A stretch of DNA of 5,447 bases from an uncultured Desulfovibrio sp. (GCA_947177085.1 CAMWTD010000153.1:1-5447), one strand, 5' to 3'. Counted from the first letter of the stretch, positions 1 to 5,266 are shown. The notes: generated from the letters alone by a model not told the origin. Translations and numbers: made by a program.

Positions 1-296
1 TCTTTGTGTTCCCCGTGCCCCACCCGCACGGGCTCGGGCACGGGGAACACAAAGACGCCGCGGTCGTTGGTGCGGCCCTGGAGCAATTCCTTGCCGTCCC
101 CGGCGTCATAGACCGTCACCAGGCCCCCGCGCACGGGCGCGGCGCGGTTGAAGCCGCACTCCACCACGATGTTCTCGCCTTCGACCCAGGCGAAGATGTT
201 CACCCGGTGCGCTAGGGCATCTGTGGGAACGGTCAGCGCGGCAAGCAGGAGCGCTAGGGGGAGAACGCTCGACAAAAAGGGAAAGCGGCGGGGCAT
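1..296 (-). CDS. nikL: NikL-like secreted accessory protein of ECF nickel transporter (partial, C-terminus beyond window)
   Basis: Starts with ATG at 296 and is open to the left edge, so only the first 98 residues are visible. Residues 1-29 form a signal peptide: Arg-Arg near the N-terminus, a Leu/Ala-rich core, then ALA before the predicted cleavage at A29|H30. The mature protein would begin HRVNIFAWVEG and continue as a beta-rich domain (CGFNRAAPVRGG, VTVYDAGDGKELLQGRTNDRGVF) like the carboxypeptidase-regulatory-type fold of NikL/CbiL-like proteins. These accompany NikM in delta-proteobacterial nickel ECF transporters and are inferred to help Ni(II) uptake on the periplasmic side. The start lies three bases after the nikM stop, and its Shine-Dalgarno AAGGAGG (minus strand, 311-305) sits inside the end of nikM, so the two are probably translationally coupled. 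Residues 93-98 are encoded by one arm of a perfect inverted repeat at the window edge and may not be genuine. The name rests on context plus the N-terminal pattern. Confidence 0.7.
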   Translation of the reverse strand, partial: MPRRFPFLSSVLPLALLLAALTVPTDALAHRVNIFAWVEGENIVVECGFNRAAPVRGGLVTVYDAGDGKELLQGRTNDRGVFVFPVPEPVRVGHGEHK

Positions 297-299
297 GGT

Positions 300-947
300 T
301 CAGTCCTCCTTGCGGGGGCCCGCTGCCGGGGGGCTCGCGGGCATGGCCCCGGCGAGCATTTCCGGCCGCACGCGGGCGATGAAGCCCACGGTGATCATGG
401 TGATGAAGCCCTCGGCCGCCATGACGGGCAAATGCGCCAGCAAAAGCAGCTTGGCGGCGGTGGCGAAGCCCTCATTGGTAAAGGCGAGGGCAAGCGCCGT
501 CAAGAGGGCGGAAAGGGCCACGCCCAGCGCCCCGCCGCAGAAGGCCGCGACTTTTTCGCCGGTGCGCCCGGGCCAGAGGCGTCGGATGCCGCGCCACGCA
601 TACCAGGCGAGCACGGCCGAGCCCCCCATGGTGAAGGTGTTGACGGCCAGGGTGGTCAGGCCGCCGTACTGGAAGAGCAGGGCCTGGAGCAAGAGCGCCG
701 CGAGGATGGCGGGAAAGGCCGCCCAGCCGATCAGCACCCCGAGCAGCCCGGTGAGCAGCAAATGGGCGCTGGTGACGCCGATGGGCACATGGATAAGCGA
801 GCCCACGAAGAAGGCGGCGGAGAGGATGCCCACCTCCATGATGCGGCCGCCGTCCATGCGGCGCAGGCCCCAGGCCACGCCCGCCGCGCCGAGCGCGGCC
901 CCGGCCCCCAGCACGGCCGGGGAGAGGACGCCTTCCGCGATATGCAT
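300..947 (-). CDS. nikM: CbiM/NikM-family substrate-binding membrane subunit of a nickel (or cobalt) ECF transporter
   Basis: The protein has 215 residues and opens with MHIAEGVLSP, the hallmark of the CbiM/NikM family, in which the N-terminal amine and His2 help chelate the metal. Further family motifs are HVPIGVTSAHL (H53, H62), LLLQALLFQYGGLTTLAVNTFTMG (about 86-108) and AHLPVMAAEGFITM (about 171-184). Hydrophobic stretches at about 10-27, 38-60, 62-95, 97-118, 134-157 and 165-192 fit a polytopic inner-membrane protein. The length matches stand-alone CbiM/NikM rather than the longer NikMN fusions, so a NikN-like part, if present, must be encoded elsewhere. It follows nikK by 21 bases and precedes nikL by three, so this is one operon; an AGGGGAA ribosome site precedes the start. 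ATPase and T subunits are not in the window. Nickel is preferred over cobalt because of the nikK and nikL neighbours and the absence of cobalamin genes, but sequence alone does not settle the metal. Confidence 0.9.
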   Translation of the reverse strand: MHIAEGVLSPAVLGAGAALGAAGVAWGLRRMDGGRIMEVGILSAAFFVGSLIHVPIGVTSAHLLLTGLLGVLIGWAAFPAILAALLLQALLFQYGGLTTLAVNTFTMGGSAVLAWYAWRGIRRLWPGRTGEKVAAFCGGALGVALSALLTALALAFTNEGFATAAKLLLLAHLPVMAAEGFITMITVGFIARVRPEMLAGAMPASPPAAGPRKED

Positions 948-968
948 GGTTGTTCCCCTGATTGGCTG

Positions 969-1751
969 CTAGTGCGCGATGGGCGCGGCAAAATTCGTCC
1001 AGAGCACCGCGCCCAGTTCCACGCTGACGGGCTTGCCGTCCGGGCCTGGCCGCTCGCCGCCCTCGGAAAGGGCCGCAAAGCCCCACCAGCCGGCCCAGGG
1101 CACGCCGTAGACAAAGACGCCGTTCTCGTCCGCGCGCACCACCTGGGTGACAAAATACTCGTTGGGCGCCTCATGTCTGCCCTCGCGGTTCCAGTATTCC
1201 ACTTCCACCTCCGCGCCGGGCACGGGCTTGCCGTCGAGGAGCACGCGGCCCGCGAACACGTTGCCCGCGTAGTTGGCGAAGGGGCGCGTCAGCGGCACGA
1301 TCTCGGTCTTGAGGCCCAGCGGCTCGGCCCAGCCGTCCTCCGCGCCGAAGGCGGCCACCACGGTCTTGGCGTAGTGGATGATAAGGGCGTTTTCCGCGGG
1401 CTCAAAATAGGGCTCCGGCTCCACGGCGAACTGATAGACACCGGGGCGGGACACCTTGTAGCGGGCCTGCCATGCCTTGTGGTCGAGGAAGTTGGTCTCC
1501 TTGAGCGCGGGCAGCAGGTCCTCGGTTGTGCCGTCCCGGGTGACGGTGAAGGCGCGGGGCTTTTCCATGACCATGCCCTGGCGCTCCTGCGGGTGGGCGA
1601 AGGCGATGTCCAGGGTGAGGTCTGAAGCGCCCTTCTCCGTCACCGTGGGCGTGGACGGGATGACCATGCCGAAATGCGCCCGGGCCGGGGCGCTGTAGGC
1701 GAGAACGAGGACAAGGGCCGCAAGGGACAGGACAAGACGAGGGCTGCGCAT
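969..1751 (-). CDS. nikK: DUF4198 periplasmic protein, NikK-type component of nickel uptake
   Basis: The protein has 260 residues. Residues 1-25 are a clear signal peptide (basic MRSPR, core LVLSLAALVLVLAYS, ending ARA), so the mature protein should begin at H26 with HFGMVIPS, the conserved opening of DUF4198/NikK-like proteins. Other family-like segments are LDIAFAHPQERQGMVMEKP (about 47-65, with H53, M60 and M62 as possible metal ligands), YKVSRPGVYQFAVEPEPYF (about 98-116), a YFEPAENALIIHYAKT stretch (about 115-130), and a C-terminal beta domain with DGKPVPGAEVEVEYWN and ENGVFVYGVPWAGWWGFAA. DUF4198 proteins encoded next to nikM are regarded as extracytoplasmic nickel-uptake components; their exact biochemistry is not well defined. 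It is the first gene of the minus-strand operon, with GGAGG (minus strand, 1760-1756) four bases before ATG. It ends FAAPIAH, so both mature termini carry a histidine. Confidence 0.85.
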   Translation of the reverse strand: MRSPRLVLSLAALVLVLAYSAPARAHFGMVIPSTPTVTEKGASDLTLDIAFAHPQERQGMVMEKPRAFTVTRDGTTEDLLPALKETNFLDHKAWQARYKVSRPGVYQFAVEPEPYFEPAENALIIHYAKTVVAAFGAEDGWAEPLGLKTEIVPLTRPFANYAGNVFAGRVLLDGKPVPGAEVEVEYWNREGRHEAPNEYFVTQVVRADENGVFVYGVPWAGWWGFAALSEGGERPGPDGKPVSVELGAVLWTNFAAPIAH

Positions 1752-1883
1752 GGGGCCTCCGGTGTTGTGGTGAACAGGTGTACGTTTGGTAGCACGAAAT
1801 TACAAAATGTGTCAAGCATCCGGCGCGAGGTCGCTGGACAGGCGCGGCAAAGTGCGCCACTTTCGGGTCACGGAGCGAATGCC
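1752..1883. promoter_or_regulatory. Divergent nikK/hydE control region
   Basis: This 132-bp stretch separates the minus-strand nik operon from plus-strand hydE. It holds the only AT-rich patch nearby (about 1783-1816). On the minus strand a consensus TTGACA (1815-1810) is followed after 17-18 bases by a weak -10 (CTACCA or TACCAA, about 1792-1786), a plausible nikK promoter. Downstream of it for nikK, three GGTG units recur at exact 8-base steps (1761, 1769, 1777). An imperfect dyad GTGTAC-GTTTG-GTAGCAC (1778-1795) and TGTT-N6-AACA (1763-1776) could be operator half-sites. NikR would be the expected regulator, but none of these matches a well-spaced NikR palindrome that I can recognise. No convincing sigma-70 promoter for hydE was found, and no B12 or other riboswitch signature. 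Confidence 0.45.
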
Positions 1884-2849
1884 ATGGACCGGGCGGAGAT
1901 CCTGCATCTTCTTAATGACGCCGACGGCGAAGCCGTGCGCGCGGCTGCCGGGCGGGAGCTTTTGCGCGCCAAGGGCGAGCGCGTCTTTGTGCGCGGGCTC
2001 ATCGAGTTTTCCAATGTCTGCCGGCGCAACTGCCGCTATTGCGGCCTGCGCGCGCAGAACCGGGCGCTTGCGCGCTATACCCTCAGTCAGCAGGAGGTGC
2101 TGGACGCCGCCGCCCGCGCCGTGGCCCTGGGCGTGGACAGCATCGTGCTCCAGTCCGGCGAGGGAGCGGCGGATGCGGCGTGGCTCGCCGAGGTGGTGCG
2201 CGAGATCACGGGCAGCCTCTCCGTGCCCGTGGCCCTGTGCGTGGGCGAGCGCCCTGAGCGGGACTACGCCCTCTGGCGCGAGGCCGGGGCCACGCGCTAC
2301 CTGCTCAAGCACGAGACCGCTGACGCGGCCCTCTATGCGCGGCTGCACCCGGGGCACACCCTCGCGGAGCGGGTCGCCTGCCTGCGTGTGCTGAAGGATC
2401 TGGGCTATGCCACGGGCACGGGCTTCATGACCGGGCTGCCCGGGCAGTCCGTGGAGTCGCTCGCCGATGATATCCTGCTCGCGCGGGAGCTCGGCGTCGC
2501 CATGTGCGGCGCGGGCCCCTTCATCCCGCAGGCGGAAACGCCGCTGGCCCATGCCCCGGGCGGCACGGCGGCGCAGAATTTGCGCGTCCTTTCCGTGCTG
2601 CGCCTGGCGCTCCCGGAGGCGGACCTGCCCGCCACCACGGCGCTGGCGAGTCTTTCCCCTGGCGGGCAGGCCGGGGGCCTGAGGGCCGGGGCCAATGTGC
2701 TCATGCCGAGCTTCACCCCCGAGGCGCGGCGCGCCGACTACCGCATCTATGACCACAAGGCTCCGGTGAGCATGGAGGACGCCGCCCGGGCCATCGCCGC
2801 AGCGGGGCGGACATCCGGTATATCGGGCCGCATACCGGGCGCAGCGTGA
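1884..2849 (+). CDS. hydE: [FeFe]-hydrogenase H-cluster radical SAM maturase HydE
   Basis: HydE is a radical S-adenosylmethionine enzyme that helps build the diiron subcluster of [FeFe]-hydrogenase together with HydG and HydF, in the cytoplasm. The 321-residue product carries the [4Fe-4S]/SAM motif C46-x3-C50-x2-C53 in the HydE context LIEFSNVCRRNCRYCGLR. It also has the family signatures IVLQSGEG (87-94), RYLLKHETA (138-146), MTGLPGQS (182-189), GPFIPQAETPLA (211-222), LPATTALASLSPGG (248-261) and AGANVLMPSFTP (268-279). PylB and biotin synthase fit these motifs less well. The ATG at 1884 is preferred because GGAG (1872-1875) lies eight bases upstream and homology begins soon after; the frame stays open further upstream into the nikK promoter but without family similarity. 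Compared with remembered family members of about 350 residues it is short at both ends, and its C-terminus lacks the cysteines that bind an accessory cluster in some HydEs. hydF and hydG are not in the window. Confidence 0.92.
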   Translation: MDRAEILHLLNDADGEAVRAAAGRELLRAKGERVFVRGLIEFSNVCRRNCRYCGLRAQNRALARYTLSQQEVLDAAARAVALGVDSIVLQSGEGAADAAWLAEVVREITGSLSVPVALCVGERPERDYALWREAGATRYLLKHETADAALYARLHPGHTLAERVACLRVLKDLGYATGTGFMTGLPGQSVESLADDILLARELGVAMCGAGPFIPQAETPLAHAPGGTAAQNLRVLSVLRLALPEADLPATTALASLSPGGQAGGLRAGANVLMPSFTPEARRADYRIYDHKAPVSMEDAARAIAAAGRTSGISGRIPGAA

Positions 2850-2861
2850 GCCGGAGCCGCC

Positions 2862-2889
2862 GCGGGCCGGGCGGCCAGGCTGGCCCGGC
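2862..2889 (+). other. GC-rich hairpin after hydE (weak terminator candidate)
   Basis: Directly after the hydE stop, GCCGGGC (2866-2872) can pair with GCCCGGC (2883-2889) around a 10-base loop; other registers are possible in the same GC-rich stretch. There is no following T tract (GGGAAAGTTT), so it is not a classical intrinsic terminator. It may attenuate or mark the hydE 3' end. Confidence 0.35.
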
Positions 2890-2904
2890 GGGGAAAGTTT
2901 GCCT

Positions 2905-2940
2905 TTGCGCTTTGCGTGCATCTGTGGCACTATCAGCGCA
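2905..2940 (+). promoter_or_regulatory. Possible fba promoter zone (weak sigma-70-like and sigma-54-like matches)
   Basis: TTGCGC (2905-2910), a 17-base spacer and CACTAT (2928-2933) give a poor sigma-70-like match. TGGCAC (2925-2930) with GC at the correct -12 spacing (2937-2938 within GCGCA) resembles a sigma-54 promoter that lacks the TT of TTGC. Neither is convincing alone, but the 154-bp gap upstream of fba and the hairpin after hydE make a separate fba promoter likely. Confidence 0.25.
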
Positions 2941-2949
2941 TCTTTTTCC

Positions 2950-2968
2950 GGCCGGGCGAGGCCCGGCC
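2950..2968 (+). other. Perfect leader hairpin upstream of fba
   Basis: GGCCGGGC (2950-2957) pairs perfectly with GCCCGGCC (2961-2968) over a GAG loop; flanking TTCC and GGAA could extend it past three unpaired C. The T tract lies before the stem (2942-2947), not after it, so this is not a plus-strand terminator. It sits 23 bases upstream of the fba Shine-Dalgarno and would be a stable 5' leader stem-loop. Confidence 0.5.
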
Positions 2969-3003
2969 CCCGGAACCCAAGCCCGATTCCAAGGAGGACA
3001 GCC

Positions 3004-3930
3004 ATGCCGCTTGTCGGACCCAAGGAGATGTTCGCGGCCGCCTATGCGGGCCACTATGCCATCGGCGCGTTCAACGTCAATAATATGGAAATCATCCAGG
3101 GCATCATGTGGGCCGCCGCCGAGGAGAAATCCCCGGTCATCCTGCAGGTGTCCGCCGGGGCGCGCAAATACGCGGGCCAGGTCTACATCATGAAGCTCGT
3201 GGAAGCCGCCCTTCAGGAAGACCCGGGCATCCCGGTGGTCGTGCATCTCGACCACGGCCCGACCTTCGAGATGTGCCGCGACTGCATCGACGGCGGCTTC
3301 ACCTCGGTCATGATCGACGGCTCGCACCTGCCCTATGAGGAAAACGTGGCCCTCACCAAAAAAGTGGTGGATTACGCGCATCCGCGCGGCGTGTGGGTGG
3401 AGGCGGAGCTCGGCAAGCTGGCCGGCGTGGAGGAGCATGTCTCCTCGGCGGAGCATGTCTACACCGATCCGGACCAGGCGGTGGACTTCGTCACCCGCAC
3501 GGGCTGCGACTCGCTGGCCGTGGCCATCGGCACGAGCCACGGGGCCTACAAGTTCAAGGGCGACGCCAAGCTGGACTTCCCCCGGCTCGAGGCCATCAGC
3601 GCCAAGCTCCCCGGCTATCCGCTGGTGCTGCACGGCGCGTCGAGCGTGCCGGAAAAGTTCGTCAAGCTCTGCAACGAGTATGGCGGCAAGGTGGGCGGCG
3701 CCAAGGGCGTGCCCGAGGACATGCTGCGCAAGGCGGCCACCATGGGCGTGTGCAAGATCAATGTGGATACCGACATCCGCCTGGCGCTCACGGCCACCAT
3801 CCGCCAGTTCTTCGTGGAGCACCCCGAGCAGTTCGACCCGCGCTCCTACCTCGCGCCCGCGCGCGAGGCCGTCAAGGAAATGGTGGCCCACAAGATCCGC
3901 GACGTCATGGGCTCCGCCGGCAAGGCGTGA
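3004..3930 (+). CDS. fba: Class II fructose-1,6-bisphosphate aldolase
   Basis: This zinc-dependent aldolase interconverts fructose-1,6-bisphosphate with dihydroxyacetone phosphate and glyceraldehyde-3-phosphate in glycolysis and gluconeogenesis, in the cytoplasm. The 308-residue length and sequence resemble the class IIB (Helicobacter pylori-type) group. The HLDHG motif (81-85) gives the catalytic D83 and zinc ligand H84; VEAELG (132-137) follows; GTSHGAYKFKG (176-186) gives zinc ligand H179; LVLHGASS (207-214) gives H210; and KINVDTDIR (251-259) is the phosphate/substrate-binding segment. GAFNVNN (21-27) is the usual first strand. No key residue is missing. The ATG at 3004 is chosen because AGGAGG (2992-2997) lies six bases upstream and homology starts there; an in-frame ATG at 2899 would add 35 residues without similarity. 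It ends MGSAGKA, like H. pylori aldolase. The next gene, gap, encodes the neighbouring pathway step, but is 305 bases away behind a terminator-like palindrome and so is probably transcribed separately. Confidence 0.95.
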   Translation: MPLVGPKEMFAAAYAGHYAIGAFNVNNMEIIQGIMWAAAEEKSPVILQVSAGARKYAGQVYIMKLVEAALQEDPGIPVVVHLDHGPTFEMCRDCIDGGFTSVMIDGSHLPYEENVALTKKVVDYAHPRGVWVEAELGKLAGVEEHVSSAEHVYTDPDQAVDFVTRTGCDSLAVAIGTSHGAYKFKGDAKLDFPRLEAISAKLPGYPLVLHGASSVPEKFVKLCNEYGGKVGGAKGVPEDMLRKAATMGVCKINVDTDIRLALTATIRQFFVEHPEQFDPRSYLAPAREAVKEMVAHKIRDVMGSAGKA

Positions 3931-3944
3931 GGCCGCCCCTTGCC

Positions 3945-3969
3945 TCCACGCACCGAAATTGAGCGTGGA
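3945..3969 (+). other. Hairpin just after fba
   Basis: TCCACGC (3945-3951) and GCGTGGA (3963-3969) form a perfect 7-bp stem with an 11-base loop, 15 bases after the fba stop codon. No T tract follows, so by itself it is not an intrinsic terminator; it may protect the fba mRNA 3' end. Confidence 0.4.
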
Positions 3970-3986
3970 TGAGGGATATTCCATGT

Positions 3987-4013
3987 CCCGGCTGGCGCGA
4001 AGCGCCAGACGGG
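3987..4013 (+). other. GC-rich hairpin in the fba-gap intergenic region (REP-like)
   Basis: CTGGCGC (3992-3998) pairs with GCGCCAG (4002-4008) over a GAA loop. Beyond one G/A mismatch, CCCG (3987-3990) pairs with CGGG (4010-4013), giving an 11-pair stem. No T tract follows. The compact GC-rich stem in an intergenic region resembles REP-type sequences, but the repeat status cannot be judged from one copy. Confidence 0.45.
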
Positions 4014-4034
4014 TGCTGGTGTCGGAAGAATCCT

Positions 4035-4152
4035 AAAAAATAAGATTTTTCCGCGCTGGCAAGGAAGATAAAAATTTTCGCAGGGAGTGTATCCAAGTAC
4101 TCGACCAAGAAAATTTTTCTCTGACGCAGCCAGCGCGGAAAAGGCTGTTTTT
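4035..4152. repeat. Three-tier palindromic element (MITE/REP-like candidate; may act as a two-way terminator)
   Basis: Three nested stems can be read. The outer is a perfect 14-bp inverted repeat, TTTTCCGCGCTGGC (4047-4060) with its complement at 4129-4142. The middle is AGATAAAAATTTTC (4066-4079) with 4109-4122, 13 of 14 matching. The inner is GAGT (4085-4088) with ACTC (4099-4102) around a 10-base loop. The internal loops are regular, 5 bases on the left and 6 on the right at both levels. Poly-A (4035-4040) lies on the left and T5 (4148-4152) on the right, so transcripts from either strand end in a stem followed by a U-run; this probably ends fba transcription. The AT-rich core contrasts sharply with the GC-rich surroundings. 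No open frame or clear target-site duplication was seen. Confidence 0.7.
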
Positions 4153-4235
4153 GACGGATAATTTCGGCAGTATTCGCGCAGCACTGACGCGCCACATTGC
4201 ACAGGCATGGCAATGCCAAGCCGCAAGGAGCACGC
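4143..4235 (+). promoter_or_regulatory. gap leader with promoter-like and operator-like sequences
   Basis: TTGACG (4151-4156) and a good -10-like GATAAT (4157-4162) occur here, but not at the correct spacing to each other. TATTCG (4171-4176) is 14 bases after TTGACG, which is too short. An inverted repeat CATTGC-N9-GCAATG (4195-4215) overlaps a second dyad TGGCA-A-TGCCA (4208-4218), directly before the gap ribosome site AAGGAG (4225-4230). These could be an operator, but no regulator is identifiable. Confidence 0.35.
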
Positions 4236-5237
4236 ATGCCCGTCACACTGGGAATGAACGGCTTTGGCCGCATCGGCCGCTATCTCCTCCGCCTGCTCGC
4301 CAATGACGACGAGATCATCTTCACGGCCATCAATGCCCGGGCGGGGAACGACGCCCTGGCCTACCTCTTCAAGTACGACTCCACCTACGGCGTCTTCCCG
4401 GGCGAGGTGGGGCACGACGAGAACGGCCTCATCGTCAACGGGCGGCACATCACGGTGACGCGCTGCAAGCCCGGCGAATGGGAGTGGGGACGTCTCGGCG
4501 TGGACATGGTGGTGGAAAGCACCGGAACCATCAAGGATCGCGAGGGCCTTTCCCGCCATCTCGAATGCGGCGCGAAAAAGGTCATCATCTCCGCGCCTGG
4601 CAAGGGCGTGGACGCCATGATCGTCATGGGCGTCAACCAGGACATCTATGACCCCGAAAAGGACAACATCCTTTCGGCCGCGTCCTGCACCACCAACTGC
4701 CTCGCCCCGGCGGTCAAGGTCATCCACGAGAACTTCGGGTTCGACCACGGCCTCATGACCACCATCCACTCCTACACCATGAGCCAGCGCATTCTGGACG
4801 GCACCCACAAGGACTGGCGGCGCGGCCGCACGGCCGGCGTCTCCATGGTTCCGTCGAGCACCGGGGCGGCCAAGGCCGTGGGCGTGGTGATGCCCGAGCT
4901 CGCGGGCCGCATCAACGGCATGTCCGTGCGCATCCCCACCTTTGACTGCTCGCTCGTGGACCTCACCTGCGAGGTGGAGAAGCGCTGCACCGCCGAGGAG
5001 GTCAACGCCGCGCTCAGGGCGGCCAGCCTCGGCGCCCTGCGCGAGAACCTGGGCTATTCCGAGGAGCCGCTCGTCTCCATCGACTACCGGGGCAGCACCT
5101 ACGGCGGCGTGGTGGACGCGCTCTCCACGCAGGTGCTGCGCGAGACCATGGTCAAGCTCCTCATCTGGTACGACAACGAGGCGGGCTTCACCAACCAGCT
5201 CCTGCGCCTCGTGCGCATGGTGGGGAAAAGCCTCTAG
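4236..5237 (+). CDS. gap: Phosphorylating glyceraldehyde-3-phosphate dehydrogenase, with altered coenzyme-specificity residues
   Basis: GAPDH oxidises glyceraldehyde-3-phosphate with phosphate to 1,3-bisphosphoglycerate, or runs in reverse in gluconeogenesis, in the cytoplasm. The product has 333 residues, the usual length. Visible motifs are the Rossmann loop NGFGRIGR (8-15), FKYDSTYG (45-52), the active site SCTTNC with nucleophile C151, TTIHSYT with H178, PSSTGAAKAVG (206-216) and the C-terminal WYDNEAGF (311-318). The residue after Asn33, usually the Asp that excludes NADP, is Ala34 (INARAG). The usual Leu-Pro pair of the coenzyme pocket is Gly189-Thr190 (LDGTHKD). The normally conserved Trp of WYDNEWGY is Ala316. 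These substitutions suggest NADP or dual use and possibly a gluconeogenic role, as for Bacillus GapB; this is inference. The ATG at 4236 follows AAGGAG (4225-4230) by five bases and homology begins at once. A strong terminator follows, so gap appears monocistronic. Confidence 0.95.
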   Translation: MPVTLGMNGFGRIGRYLLRLLANDDEIIFTAINARAGNDALAYLFKYDSTYGVFPGEVGHDENGLIVNGRHITVTRCKPGEWEWGRLGVDMVVESTGTIKDREGLSRHLECGAKKVIISAPGKGVDAMIVMGVNQDIYDPEKDNILSAASCTTNCLAPAVKVIHENFGFDHGLMTTIHSYTMSQRILDGTHKDWRRGRTAGVSMVPSSTGAAKAVGVVMPELAGRINGMSVRIPTFDCSLVDLTCEVEKRCTAEEVNAALRAASLGALRENLGYSEEPLVSIDYRGSTYGGVVDALSTQVLRETMVKLLIWYDNEAGFTNQLLRLVRMVGKSL

Positions 5238-5266
5238 CCGGTTCACCCGCAAACACCGTCCTTCCG

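Noticed and set aside
432..1625. Long plus-strand open frame opposite nikM and nikK
   Set aside because: It lies antisense to two well-supported genes; the translation is Gly/His/Glu-rich without recognisable domains.
1778..1795. NikR operator
   Set aside because: GTGTAC and GTAGCAC are only five bases apart and imperfect, unlike the widely spaced half-sites of NikR; it is kept only as an unnamed dyad.
1674..1883. Upstream extension of hydE by 70 codons
   Set aside because: It would run through the nikK start and promoter, shows no HydE-like sequence, and a good ribosome site precedes the ATG at 1884.
1752..1883. Cobalamin or Ni/Co riboswitch upstream of the nik operon
   Set aside because: The interval is too short for a B12 riboswitch, and no B12-box-like or other conserved riboswitch core was seen.
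1812..3023. Long minus-strand open frame opposite hydE
   Set aside because: It is an antisense shadow of hydE, with low-complexity Arg/Ala/Gly-rich translation and no ribosome site.
4157..4162. GATAAT as a definite gap -10 box
   Set aside because: No -35-like hexamer lies 16-18 bases upstream; that position is the GC-rich right arm of the palindrome.
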